Of a stretch of DNA of 51,997 nt, positions 18,194 through 27,844 are shown in pieces. Every line of letters starts with the position of its first letter. Position 1 is the first letter of the stretch. This stretch comes from Methylibium sp. Its GTDB lineage: Bacteria; Pseudomonadota; Gammaproteobacteria; Burkholderiales; Burkholderiaceae_C. The notes under the pieces were generated by a model. That model did no database searches. It saw only the letters and a program-made list of their open reading frames with translations, and was not told the origin of the DNA. The DNA is taken from assembly GCA_013824165.1 (NCBI GenBank), contig PNNH01000032.1, positions 1 through 51,997 on the forward strand, given 5' to 3'. Position numbers and translations under genes: made by a program.

Positions 18194-18912
18194 GCCTGAA
18201 AGCTCCCTTGCAAGAGATAGCGGGTGCCCGGATGGGTTAGCCGCACCGAGGTTACCGCGATGCCGCGGCTGTAGGTGATGCGTTTGACGACCAGGCAGGG
18301 GTCGCGCCGGCTGATGCCCAGCAGCTTGGCCTCCAGCTCGGACGGCAGCGTGGCCTCGATGGTGTAGCGCGCTTCCGAGAGCGGCGCCACCGCCAGCAGA
18401 TGCTGGGTCGGCGTGGACGCGGCGAAGTCCAGCCCCAGGTAATCCGGCGCCACGGCCGGGTTGACCAGGCGGTCTTCGCACTGGATGGCCACGCCGTTCT
18501 CCAGATGCACGATCAGGCTGTGAAACAAGGTGGCGCCGGTCTTCAAGCCAAATTCGGCGGCCTGCTCGGCCGTGGCCCGGATTTTCTCCAGCAGGTGCAC
18601 GCGGGCTTCATGCGCATGGCCGCGCTCGACGATTTCCTCGTGCACATCGCGCACCGTCAGCGAGGACGAGATCTTGTGCAGCTGGGCCACAAAGGTGCCG
18701 ACGCCCTGAACCCGCTCGATCATCCCTTCCTGCAGCAACTCGCGCAGCGCGCGGTTCACCGTCATGCGGCTGACCGAAAAACTCTGGGTCAGTTCGGCCT
18801 CGGACGGCAGCAGATCGCCCGGCACCCAGCGCCCGGCAGAGATGCCCTCACGCAGATGATTCTTCACCTTCAGATACTGCGGCTCCGGGCCTTCGGGGGT
18901 CTTTCTCGCCAT
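18190..18912 (-). CDS. hutC: histidine utilisation repressor, GntR/HutC family
   Basis: A 240-residue repressor. An N-terminal winged helix-turn-helix (about 12-78; PQYLKVKNHLREGI, LLPSEAELTQSFSVSRMTVN) is followed by a UTRA effector domain (about 95-235) that in this family binds urocanate. It should repress both hut arms from the operator at 18936-18947. The ATG at 18912 gives the family length; the frame stays open upstream as far as the hutU start, but that part runs through the promoter. No ribosome-binding site precedes the ATG. A minus-strand promoter-like pair places transcription start at or next to it, so the message may be leaderless. Being first in its operon makes it autoregulated. 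Confidence 0.93.
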   Translation of the reverse strand: MARKTPEGPEPQYLKVKNHLREGISAGRWVPGDLLPSEAELTQSFSVSRMTVNRALRELLQEGMIERVQGVGTFVAQLHKISSSLTVRDVHEEIVERGHAHEARVHLLEKIRATAEQAAEFGLKTGATLFHSLIVHLENGVAIQCEDRLVNPAVAPDYLGLDFAASTPTQHLLAVAPLSEARYTIEATLPSELEAKLLGISRRDPCLVVKRITYSRGIAVTSVRLTHPGTRYLLQGSFQA

Positions 18913-18991
18913 GGCGGCATCGTAGTTGACTTTACTTGTATAGACAACTAGAGTCGCCGTCCATCGAACACCGTCCGGAGACCTCCCCCCC
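18913..18991. promoter_or_regulatory. divergent hut control region with HutC-like operator and two overlapping promoters
   Basis: A 79-bp AT-richer gap between hutC and hutU. TTGTATAGACAA at 18936-18947 is a near-palindrome of the HutC/GntR operator type, nested in a wider inverted repeat TAGTTG (18923-18928) / CAACTA (18945-18950). Rightward promoter: TTGACT at 18926-18931, 17-base spacer, TAGAGT at 18949-18954, giving a start near 18961 for hutU. Leftward promoter: TTGTCT (18947-18942), 17-base spacer, TACGAT (18924-18919), giving a start near 18912 for hutC. The operator lies inside both spacers, so one bound repressor would shut both arms. Promoter calls are by eye. Confidence 0.7.
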
Positions 18992-20680
18992 ATGAGCGCT
19001 CATCATCAAGCCCGCACCGTCCGCGCCCCGACCGGCACCCAGCTCAGCTGCAAGAGCTGGCTGACCGAAGCGGCCTACCGCATGCTGCAGAACAACCTGG
19101 ACCCGTCCGTGGCCGAAAACCCGGCCGAGCTCGTGGTCTATGGCGGCATCGGCAAGGCGGCACGCAACTGGGATTGCTTCGAGGCCATCCTTGAATCTCT
19201 GAAGACGCTGAACGAGAACGAGACCCTCTTGATCCAGAGCGGCAAGCCGGTGGGCGTGTTCCGCACCCACGCCGACGCACCGCGCGTGCTGCTGGCCAAT
19301 AGCAATCTGGTGCCGCACTGGGCTACTTGGGAGCATTTCAGCGAGCTGGATCGCAAGGGCCTGATGATGTACGGCCAAATGACAGCCGGCAGCTGGATCT
19401 ACATCGGCACGCAGGGCATCGTGCAGGGCACCTACGAGACCTTTGCCGAAGCCGGGCGTCAACACTATGGCGGCTCGCTCAAGGGCAAGTGGATTCTGAC
19501 GGCCGGCCTGGGTGGGATGGGCGGTGCGCAGCCGCTGGCCGCCACCTTTGCCGGCGCCTGCTCGCTGAACATCGAGTGCCAGCAGTCGCGCATCGACTTC
19601 CGCCTGAAGACCCGCTATGTGGACGAGCAGGCCACCGATCTGGACGACGCGCTGGCTCGCATCGCCAAGTACACCGCCGAGGGCAAGGCCATCTCCATCG
19701 CGCTGCTGGGCAATGCCGCACGCATCCTGCCGGCATTGGCCGAGCGCTGCAAGACCGATCCGCGCTGCAAGCCCGACCTGGTGACCGACCAAACCTCCGC
19801 GCACGATCTGATCAACGGCTATCTACCGGCCGGCTGGAGCGTCGAGCAGTGGAAGGCCGCCGCCGCCGACCCGGCACAACACGCCGGGCTGAAGGAAGCC
19901 GCAGCCAAGAGCTGCGCCGAGCATGTGAAGGCGATGCTGTTGTTCCAGGCCATGGGCGTGCCCACCGTCGACTACGGCAACAACATCCGCCAAGTGGCAC
20001 TGGATCAGGGCGTGAAGAACGCCTTCGACTTCCCCGGCTTCGTCCCCGCCTATGTGCGCCCGCAGTTCTGCGAGGGACGCGGCCCCTTCCGCTGGGTGGC
20101 GCTCTCGGGCGACCCGGAAGACATCTACAAGACCGACGCCAAGATCAAGGAGCTCTTCCCCGAAGAGGCTCGCGTGCACCGCTGGCTGGACATGGCGCGT
20201 GAGCGCATCGCCTTCCAGGGCCTGCCAGCACGCATCTGCTGGCTGGGCCTGGGCCAGCGCCATCTGGCCGGACTGGCTTTCAACGAGATGGTCAAGTCGG
20301 GCGAGCTGAAGGCGCCCATCGTGATCGGCCGCGACCACCTGGACTGCGGCTCGGTGGCCAGCCCCAACCGCGAGACCGAGGCAATGAAGGACGGCAGCGA
20401 CGCTGTCTCCGACTGGCCGCTGCTGAACGCGCTGCTTAACACCGCCGGCGGCGCCACCTGGGTGAGCCTGCACCATGGCGGCGGCGTGGGCATGGGTTTC
20501 AGCCAGCACAGTGGCGTGGTGATCGTGGCCGACGGCACCGACGCCGCCGCCGAGCGCCTGGAGCGCGTGCTGTGGAACGACCCCGCCACCGGCGTGATGC
20601 GCCATGCCGATGCCGGCTACGAGATCGCCGAGGCCTGCGCCAAAGAACGCGGCCTGAACCTGCCAATGCTCAAGGACTGA
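18992..20680 (+). CDS. hutU: urocanate hydratase
   Basis: A 562-residue NAD-dependent enzyme adding water to urocanate to give 4-imidazolone-5-propionate, step two of histidine breakdown. It is full length for the family. Signatures: [59 protein letters not shown] (NAD-binding region), [18 protein letters not shown] (Cys416, plausibly equivalent to the active-site Cys410 of the Pseudomonas enzyme) and [12 protein letters not shown]. It is the first gene of the rightward hut arm and is separated from hutH by four bases. Confidence 0.97.
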   Translation: MSAHHQARTVRAPTGTQLSCKSWLTEAAYRMLQNNLDPSVAENPAELVVYGGIGKAARNWDCFEAILESLKTLNENETLLIQSGKPVGVFRTHADAPRVLLANSNLVPHWATWEHFSELDRKGLMMYGQMTAGSWIYIGTQGIVQGTYETFAEAGRQHYGGSLKGKWILTAGLGGMGGAQPLAATFAGACSLNIECQQSRIDFRLKTRYVDEQATDLDDALARIAKYTAEGKAISIALLGNAARILPALAERCKTDPRCKPDLVTDQTSAHDLINGYLPAGWSVEQWKAAAADPAQHAGLKEAAAKSCAEHVKAMLLFQAMGVPTVDYGNNIRQVALDQGVKNAFDFPGFVPAYVRPQFCEGRGPFRWVALSGDPEDIYKTDAKIKELFPEEARVHRWLDMARERIAFQGLPARICWLGLGQRHLAGLAFNEMVKSGELKAPIVIGRDHLDCGSVASPNRETEAMKDGSDAVSDWPLLNALLNTAGGATWVSLHHGGGVGMGFSQHSGVVIVADGTDAAAERLERVLWNDPATGVMRHADAGYEIAEACAKERGLNLPMLKD

Positions 20681-20684
20681 CCCC

Positions 20685-22229
20685 ATGACCCGTTTGGAAA
20701 TCACCCCCGGCCAGCTGACGCTCGAGCAGCTGCGCGCGATCCGCGCCGGCGGCCTGACGCTGAGCCTGCACGCCAGCGCCCATGACGCCATCCAGCGCAG
20801 CGCCGCCGTGGTGCAGGCCGCTGCCGCTGGCGATGCACCGGTCTACGGCGTCAACACCGGCTTCGGCAAGCTGGCCTCCACCCGCATCAGCAAGGCCGAT
20901 CTGGCCACGCTGCAGTTCAATCTGATTCGCTCGCACTGCGTCGGCGTGGGCGAACCGCTGGCGCCCAGCGTGGTGCGCCTGATGCTGGCCACCAAGGCAG
21001 CCTCGCTGGCGCGCGGCTATTCCGGCGTGCGGCCCGAGGTGGTGCAGTGCCTGCTCGACGTCTTCAACGCCGGCCTAGTTCCCTATGTGCCGGCGCAAGG
21101 CTCGGTGGGTGCCTCGGGTGACCTGGCACCGCTCTCGCACATGACACTGGCGCTGCTGGGCGAAGGCGAAATGCTGGTGGACGGGCAGCGCCTGCCCGCC
21201 CTGCCCGAGTTGCGCAAGCACGGCATTGCACCGCTGGTGCTGCAGGCCAAGGAAGGCCTGGCCCTGATCAACGGCACGCAGACCTCCACCGCGCTGGCGT
21301 TGGAAGGCCTGCTGCGCTTCGAGAAGGTGTTCGCCTCGGCCATCGTTTCGGGCGCGCTGAGCCTGGATGCAGCGCGTGGCAGCGATGGTCCGTTTGATCC
21401 CCGCATCCATGAGGTGCGCGGCCAGCCTGGGCAGATCGAGGCGGCGCGCGCCTACCGGCAGATCCTCGCCGGCAGCGAGATCCGCGCCTCGCACCAGGAG
21501 GGCGACGAGCGCGTGCAGGACCCCTATTGCCTGCGCTGCCAGCCTCAAGTGATGGGTGCCTGCCTGGACCAGGCGCGCTATGTGCGCGACGTCCTGCTGC
21601 GCGAGGCCAATGCGGTGACTGACAACCCGCTGGTGTTTGCAGGAGAAGACGGTACGGCTGCGATGGTCAGCGGCGGCAACTTCCATGCAGAACCGGTGGC
21701 GCTGGCCGCCGACGCGCTGGCCTGCGCCATCGCCGAGGTGGGCGCCATCGCAGAGCGCCGCATTGCGATGCTGATCGACGCTGGCGTCTCACGCCTGCCA
21801 CCCTTCCTGACCGCCAACGCAGGCCTGAACTCGGGCTTCATGATTGCCCATGTGACGGCCGCCGCCTTGGCCAGCGAGAACAAGAGCCTGGCCCATCCGG
21901 CCAGCGTCGACAGCCTGCCGACCAGCGCCAACCAGGAAGACCATGTCAGCATGGCCACCTTCGGCGCGCGCCGCCTAGGCCCGATGCTGGACAACACCGC
22001 GCACATCATCGGCATCGAGCTGCTGGCCGCCGCGCAGGGCATCGAATTCCTGCGCCCGCTGAAGAGCTCGTCCGCGCTGGAAGAGTTGCACGCCCTGGTG
22101 CGTCAGAGCTGCCCGCCGATGCCCGAGGACCATTACCTAGCGCCCGACATCGAGCGTGCGACGGCGCTGGTGTTTGACGGCGCGCTGGCACGACTCGTGC
22201 AACGAGAAGGCAGCATCACCGTCCTCTGA
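20685..22229 (+). CDS. hutH: histidine ammonia-lyase
   Basis: A 514-residue lyase deaminating L-histidine to urocanate, step one of the pathway. The MIO cofactor tripeptide Ala143-Ser144-Gly145 sits in [15 protein letters not shown]. Other family segments: [68 protein letters not shown] and [15 protein letters not shown] about nine bases before the ATG overlaps the end of hutU, so the two are co-translated. The ABC importer genes follow after 89 bases, probably in the same transcript. Confidence 0.97.
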   Translation: MTRLEITPGQLTLEQLRAIRAGGLTLSLHASAHDAIQRSAAVVQAAAAGDAPVYGVNTGFGKLASTRISKADLATLQFNLIRSHCVGVGEPLAPSVVRLMLATKAASLARGYSGVRPEVVQCLLDVFNAGLVPYVPAQGSVGASGDLAPLSHMTLALLGEGEMLVDGQRLPALPELRKHGIAPLVLQAKEGLALINGTQTSTALALEGLLRFEKVFASAIVSGALSLDAARGSDGPFDPRIHEVRGQPGQIEAARAYRQILAGSEIRASHQEGDERVQDPYCLRCQPQVMGACLDQARYVRDVLLREANAVTDNPLVFAGEDGTAAMVSGGNFHAEPVALAADALACAIAEVGAIAERRIAMLIDAGVSRLPPFLTANAGLNSGFMIAHVTAAALASENKSLAHPASVDSLPTSANQEDHVSMATFGARRLGPMLDNTAHIIGIELLAAAQGIEFLRPLKSSSALEELHALVRQSCPPMPEDHYLAPDIERATALVFDGALARLVQREGSITVL

Positions 22230-22318
22230 GGGCCGCCACCGGGTGATTCCGGAGAGGCAAAGAAGACGGCACGCACCATCATCGACAACTTCCTAGTCCG
22301 ACCGGAGTCAAACGCACC

Positions 22319-23263
22319 ATGAAGAAGACACTGTCCCTGATCGCCCTCGCCGCACTGAGCTTCGCCGCCCAGGCCCAGGAAGTGAAAGTCGGCATCGGCA
22401 TCTCCGGCTGGACCGGCTTCGCGCCGCTGACGCTGGCCAAGGAAGCCGGGCTGTTCAAGAAGAACGGCCTGGACGTGGCGATCAAGAAGATTCCTCAGAA
22501 GGACCGCCACCTGGCCATCGCCTCCGGCGACATCCAGTGCGCCGCCACCACGGTGGAGACCTGGATCGTCTGGAACGCCAACGGCGTGGCCACCACCCAG
22601 ATCTTCCAGCTCGACAAGAGCTTTGGTGCTGACGGCATGGTGGTGCGCCCCGGCATCGCCAAGATCAGCGACCTGAAAGGCAAGACCGTGGCGGCCAGTG
22701 CGCCGGGCACCGCGCCTTACTTCACGCTGGCCTGGATGCTGAAGAAGAACGGCATGTCGCTGAAGGATGTGAACATCGTCAACCTCGAACCACAGGCCGC
22801 CGCCAACGCCCTGATCGCCGGCGCCGGCGGGCTGGATGCGGGCATGACTTACGAGCCCTTCCTCAGCGCGGTGCGTGCCAAGCCCGAGGCGGGCAAGATC
22901 ATTGCCACCACGCTGGACTATCCGATGGTGATGGACACCTTCGGCTGCACGCCCAAATTCCTGGCGGAGAACCCCAAAGCCGCCAAGGCACTGGCCGATA
23001 GCTACTTCGAGGCGTTGGCGATGATCAAGTCCGATCCGAAGAAGAGCTTCGAGATCATGGGCGCCGACGTCAAGCAGACCGGCGAGGCCTTCGAGAAGAG
23101 CCAGGCATTCCTGCGCTGGCAGGACAAGGCGGCCAACCAGAAGTTCTTCGCCGGCGAGCATGCCGCCTTCAGCAAGGAAGCGGCCGAGCTGCTGCTGGAG
23201 GTGGGCATCATCAAGGCGATCCCTGACCTGTCCAAGCTGGCCGACACCCGCTTCATCCAGTAA
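22319..23263 (+). CDS. periplasmic substrate-binding protein of an NMT1/THI5/SsuA-type ABC importer
   Basis: A 314-residue binding protein. The signal peptide MKKTLSLIALAALSFAAQA is cleaved before QE. The mature protein has the two-lobed type 2 fold of the nitrate/sulfonate/taurine/thiamine-precursor family (GISGWTGFAPLTLAKEAGLF, FKKNGLDVAI, DLKGKTVAASAPGTAPYFTL, GGLDAGMTYEPFL). Members of this family carry varied small substrates. Position inside a hut operon suggests histidine, urocanate or a related imidazole, which is inference. Permease and ATPase genes follow at 3 and 5 bases, so this is a complete importer. Confidence 0.9.
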   Translation: MKKTLSLIALAALSFAAQAQEVKVGIGISGWTGFAPLTLAKEAGLFKKNGLDVAIKKIPQKDRHLAIASGDIQCAATTVETWIVWNANGVATTQIFQLDKSFGADGMVVRPGIAKISDLKGKTVAASAPGTAPYFTLAWMLKKNGMSLKDVNIVNLEPQAAANALIAGAGGLDAGMTYEPFLSAVRAKPEAGKIIATTLDYPMVMDTFGCTPKFLAENPKAAKALADSYFEALAMIKSDPKKSFEIMGADVKQTGEAFEKSQAFLRWQDKAANQKFFAGEHAAFSKEAAELLLEVGIIKAIPDLSKLADTRFIQ

Positions 23264-23266
23264 GGC

Positions 23267-24046
23267 ATGCGTCCCCTGACCCCGGTGACGCCCAAGGCCC
23301 GTGTGGCCTTGGGCCTGAGCTTCTTCGTCGTCTTCGTGGCGCTGTGGTCGCTGGCCACCTTCGGCGGCTATGTGGAGAAGACCTTTCTGGCCGATCCGCT
23401 GACCATGCTGAAGTCGGGCTGGCTGCTGCTCACTACCATGGGCTTTGCCGGCGATATCGGCATGACGGTGTGGCGCGTGTTGGGCGGCTTCTTGCTGGCC
23501 ACGGCGCTGGCGCTGCCGCTGGGCGTGGCGATGGGCGCCTACAAGCCGGTGGAGGCCTTCTTCGAGCCTTTTGTCTCCTTCGCGCGCTACCTGCCGGCCT
23601 CGGCCTTCATTCCGCTGTTGATCCTGTGGGTGGGCATCGGCGAGGCGCAGAAGCTGGCTGTGATCTTCATCGGCAGCTTCTTCCAGCTGACGCTGATGAT
23701 TGCCGTTACCGTGGGCAATACGCGACGCGATCTGGTGGAGGCCGCCTACACGCTGGGCGTCAGCGACACCAGCCTGATCCGCCGCGTGCTGATCCCCGGC
23801 GCCGCACCCGAGATTGCAGAGACCCTGCGCATGGTGCTGGGCTGGGCGTGGACCTATGTGATCGTGGCGGAGCTGATCGGCGCGTCCAGCGGCATCGGCC
23901 ACATGATCACCGACAGCCAGGCCCTGCTGGCCACCGACCAGATCATCTTCGGCATCATCGTGATCGGCCTGATCGGCCTGGTCAGCGACTTTGCCTTCAA
24001 GGCCGCGAACCGCGCCCTCTTCCCTTGGGCCCAGCTGGGGCGCTGA
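23267..24046 (+). CDS. ABC importer permease, SsuC/TauC type
   Basis: A 259-residue inner-membrane permease of the binding-protein-dependent family with about six membrane spans: ALGLSFFVVFVALWSL near residue 15, VLGGFLLATALALPLGV near 75, further helices to about residue 150, TLRMVLGWAWTYVIVAELIG, and IIFGIIVIGLIGLVSDFAF at the end. The EAA loop that docks on the ATPase reads EAAYTLGVSDTSLIRRVLIPG. It probably works as a homodimer with the adjacent ATPase. It starts three bases after the binding-protein stop. Confidence 0.92.
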   Translation: MRPLTPVTPKARVALGLSFFVVFVALWSLATFGGYVEKTFLADPLTMLKSGWLLLTTMGFAGDIGMTVWRVLGGFLLATALALPLGVAMGAYKPVEAFFEPFVSFARYLPASAFIPLLILWVGIGEAQKLAVIFIGSFFQLTLMIAVTVGNTRRDLVEAAYTLGVSDTSLIRRVLIPGAAPEIAETLRMVLGWAWTYVIVAELIGASSGIGHMITDSQALLATDQIIFGIIVIGLIGLVSDFAFKAANRALFPWAQLGR

Positions 24047-24051
24047 CGCCA

Positions 24052-24837
<786 letters not shown>

Positions 24838-24959
24838 GGCGCGGCATCCGTCAGGCAGGAGAGCGGGCTGTCCACCAGCCGCTGCAGTCTGTCGCAGCCG
24901 GCGTGCCCGCGTCGTATCGGGCAGCCATAGTGCCGACTTTCTCGATGGGAGTTTGGTCA

Positions 24960-26621
24960 ATGCCTCTTCTCTTGCCCATTCGCTGGCTGCTGCCGGCACT
25001 CGCCTGTCTGCTGATCGGGATCAGCCCGGCCTCGCGCGCGGCGAGCCCCCTGGTCGACGCGGTCTGGCTGCGCCAAGCCTTGGCGAGCGGAGCGCCGCCA
25101 CTGCTGCTTGATGCTTCGCCGAGCAGGCAGCATGTCGGCGGCCACATCCCGGGCGCCGTCAATGCGGACTTCTATAGCTATGGATCGCGTGAGGTGGACG
25201 CCGCCACCATGCAGGCCCGCCTTCGCGCGTGGGGCATCGCCGACAACGCGAGCGGCCAGACCCTTGTGATCCACGACCAGGGCGGCACGATGCTGGCCAC
25301 CTGGCTGTTCTACGAGCTCTACCGCCATGGTGTGGCGCCCGAGCGCCTGCGATTGCTGGACGGCGGCTTGGCCGCCTGGAAGGCCGCAGGCGGCACCGTC
25401 GTCAGCGAGGCCACGCCCCCTCCGGCGCCCGGCAGCATCCGGGTGATCGCTGCGCGCGAGGACGCCCGAGCGCGCCTGCCGGAGTTCCTCGCGGCTTCCG
25501 GCGACCCGGCGGGACATGCGCTGCTGGAGGCACTAGACCCGCCCTACTACTTTGGCGGCGCCCGCTTCTTCAACCGCGGTGGGCATGTGCCCCACGCGCT
25601 GCTTTCGCCGGTGGACGACTACTTCCGCCCCGACAAGACCTTCAAGTCGCGCGCCGAACTGGAGGCCATGCTGGCCCATCTGGGGGTGCGCCGCGAACAG
25701 CAGGTCTACAGCTATTGCGGCGGCGGTGTGGCTGCCAGCGTGCCCTATTTCGCCTTGAAGTTCCTGCTGGGCTATCCGCGGGTGGCGCTGTACCAGGGCT
25801 CGCAGAAGGAATGGCTGGAAGATGCACGCGAGCTGCCGCTGTGGAGCTATGCGACGCCGTCCCTGCTGCGCAACGCCGACTGGTTGAACGGCTTCAGCAA
25901 CACCATGCTGCGCACCTTCAGCCACAGCCCGATCAGCATCATCGATGTGCGCCCGGCTGACGACTACGCAAGAGGCCATGTGCCCTTTGCGCTCAGCCTG
26001 CCGTCGGAGCGTTTCCAGGCCGGGCTCGGCGAGCCGGAGCAGTTGGCCGCTCTGCTGGGGCCGGCGGGCGTCGATCCGCAGCATGAGGCGGTGATCGTCT
26101 CACAGGGCGGTCTCAACAAGCGTTCGGCACTGGTGTTCGCGCTGCTGGAGCAGTTGGGACAGCGCAAGGTCTCGCTGCTGCTGGAGTCGGCCGAGGATTG
26201 GGAACTGCGCGGTCTGCAGCTGAGCCGGGAGCCGACTCGCGTGGGCGCCCGCAAGCCGCCGCTGGACCCGACCATCGCACCGGTCGACTACCAAGCCAGA
26301 CCACGTGCCGTCCTGATGAACAGCGCAGCATTGGCGGCCAAGCCGCCCGCTCATGGCATACCGCGGGTCTACCTGGCCTTGGGCTTGCACCCGCCAGGCC
26401 CCGAGCTGCCGGGCAAGCTTGTTCACCTGCCTTACGCCCAGCTGCTCCACGCCGGTGGCAAGCCCAAGCCCGCGCATGAGCTCTGGAGTCTGCTGTCGAA
26501 GGCGGGACTGCCACGCCACGCCCAGGTCGTCGCCATCGGTGACGACGCCGGAGAAGCAGCCATCGGCTACTACCTGTTGCGGCTGATGGGGTTTGCTGAT
26601 GTCAGGCTGGCGGCACCCTAG
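24960..26621 (+). CDS. secreted protein of four rhodanese-like modules, one with an active-site Cys
   Basis: A 553-residue protein with a signal peptide (MPLLLPIRWLLPALACLLIG, cleavage near RAA/SP), hence periplasmic. Four rhodanese-like modules follow. Module 1 (about 30-150) ends its active loop as IHDQGGTML, with Asp106 at the Cys place. Module 2 (about 160-300) has YSYCGGGVAA with Cys253 and could be catalytic. Module 3 (about 320-420) has IVSQGGLNK, with Ser381 at that place. Module 4 (about 460-553) has VAIGDDAGEAA. Modules 1-2 resemble a thiosulfate/mercaptopyruvate sulfurtransferase pair. The start at 24960 is backed by GGGAG eight bases upstream and the signal peptide. Two binding-protein genes follow at once. 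The role is unknown; sulfur transfer or persulfide sensing in the periplasm is a guess. Confidence 0.82.
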   Translation: MPLLLPIRWLLPALACLLIGISPASRAASPLVDAVWLRQALASGAPPLLLDASPSRQHVGGHIPGAVNADFYSYGSREVDAATMQARLRAWGIADNASGQTLVIHDQGGTMLATWLFYELYRHGVAPERLRLLDGGLAAWKAAGGTVVSEATPPPAPGSIRVIAAREDARARLPEFLAASGDPAGHALLEALDPPYYFGGARFFNRGGHVPHALLSPVDDYFRPDKTFKSRAELEAMLAHLGVRREQQVYSYCGGGVAASVPYFALKFLLGYPRVALYQGSQKEWLEDARELPLWSYATPSLLRNADWLNGFSNTMLRTFSHSPISIIDVRPADDYARGHVPFALSLPSERFQAGLGEPEQLAALLGPAGVDPQHEAVIVSQGGLNKRSALVFALLEQLGQRKVSLLLESAEDWELRGLQLSREPTRVGARKPPLDPTIAPVDYQARPRAVLMNSAALAAKPPAHGIPRVYLALGLHPPGPELPGKLVHLPYAQLLHAGGKPKPAHELWSLLSKAGLPRHAQVVAIGDDAGEAAIGYYLLRLMGFADVRLAAP

Positions 26622-26639
26622 TGCGTGGACGCAGCGACA

Positions 26640-27758
26640 ATGCGCCCTTTCAACTTTGGGCCTGTCGCCCAGCCTGTCGTGCGGAGACTTGTCCTGCTGT
26701 GCTTGATCCTGCTGAGCCTCGGCCGCGCGCAGGCCATGAGCGTCAGCTTCATCAACCCGGGGCGCTCGGACGAGGCCTTCTGGCTGGCCGCCACGCAAGC
26801 CATGCTGGCCGGGGCGAACAGCCTGGGCGTGAAGCTGGAGGTCTTGTACGCCGAGCGCGATCCTGAGCGCGCGCTGCGCCTGGCGCGTGAGCTTGCCGGG
26901 CGGCCGCTGCAGCAGCGGCCCGATTACGTGCTGCTGGTCAACGAGAAGGGCACCCTGGTCACGAATGCCCAAACTCTCGGGGCGGCGGGCATCAAGACCT
27001 TCGCCGCCTTCAACGGGCTGCTGCCTCAGGAACGCAAGATCTGGACGCCGAGGCAGAGCCTGCCGCTGCTGCTCGGCAGCCTGGAACCCGGGGCGCGCGA
27101 GGCCGGCTACCTGACCGCCAAGGCACTGATCCAGCAGGCCCAGCGCCGCCATCCCACCGGCAAGCTGCAGATGCTGGCGATTGCCGGCGACCGATCGACG
27201 CCGGTGTCCATCGCACGCAACGAGGGCATGCGCCAGGCCGTGACCGAAGCGCCGCGGGTTGAACTGGCTGAGACCGTGTTCGCTGACTGGCGCCGCGACC
27301 TGGCGCGCGAGCAGATGCAGGGCTTGCTGCAGCGACATCCTCATGCGCGACTGGTCTGGACCGGCAGCGACCAGATGGTTTTCGGCGCCATGGAAGCCGT
27401 CAGCCTGGCTGGCGCAAGACCAGGTGTCGACCACCACTTCTCATCCATCAACACGTCAAACGAGGCCATGCAGGCCCGCATTGATGGCCAGCTCGGCGCG
27501 CTGGCAGGCGGTCACTTCATGACCGGGGCTTGGGCGCTGCTGATGCTGTACGACCACTACAACGGCAAGGACTTCATCGACGAGGGGCTGGAGCTGGAGC
27601 GCCCGATGTTCACGCTGTTTGACAAGGCCGACGCACGGCGCTTTCTGCAGCGTTTCGGCAGCGGCATCCGCGAGCTGGACCTGCGCCCCCACAGCAAGCA
27701 CCTGAATCCGCAGCTGCGCAGGTACAGCGCCAAGCCGGGCCTGTTGCTGAAACACTGA
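26640..27758 (+). CDS. type 1 periplasmic binding protein, paralogue 1
   Basis: A 372-residue secreted protein with a signal peptide (RRLVLLCLILLSLGRAQA) and a type 1 (RbsB/LuxP-like) two-lobed fold: VSFINPGRSDEAFWLAA, RPDYVLLVNEKGTLV, AIAGDRSTPVSIARNEGM, LVWTGSDQMVFGAMEA, LAGGHFMTGAWALLMLYDHY and KDFIDEGLELERPMF. It should bind a small molecule, often a sugar or signal, in the periplasm. No permease or ATPase lies nearby, so it may feed a sensor encoded elsewhere. The start is uncertain: ATG 26640 is given, GTG 26625 is possible, and neither has a strong ribosome-binding site. It lies 18 bases after the rhodanese gene, probably in one transcript. It is paralogous to the next gene. Confidence 0.8.
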   Translation: MRPFNFGPVAQPVVRRLVLLCLILLSLGRAQAMSVSFINPGRSDEAFWLAATQAMLAGANSLGVKLEVLYAERDPERALRLARELAGRPLQQRPDYVLLVNEKGTLVTNAQTLGAAGIKTFAAFNGLLPQERKIWTPRQSLPLLLGSLEPGAREAGYLTAKALIQQAQRRHPTGKLQMLAIAGDRSTPVSIARNEGMRQAVTEAPRVELAETVFADWRRDLAREQMQGLLQRHPHARLVWTGSDQMVFGAMEAVSLAGARPGVDHHFSSINTSNEAMQARIDGQLGALAGGHFMTGAWALLMLYDHYNGKDFIDEGLELERPMFTLFDKADARRFLQRFGSGIRELDLRPHSKHLNPQLRRYSAKPGLLLKH

Positions 27759-27844
27759 CGACGGCGCTCGGGCTCTGCGAATACCCTGAGCCCGGCGCGG
27801 GACGTTGGCGCCACAATCAAGGCACTGCGCTCAAAGGTTGACTG

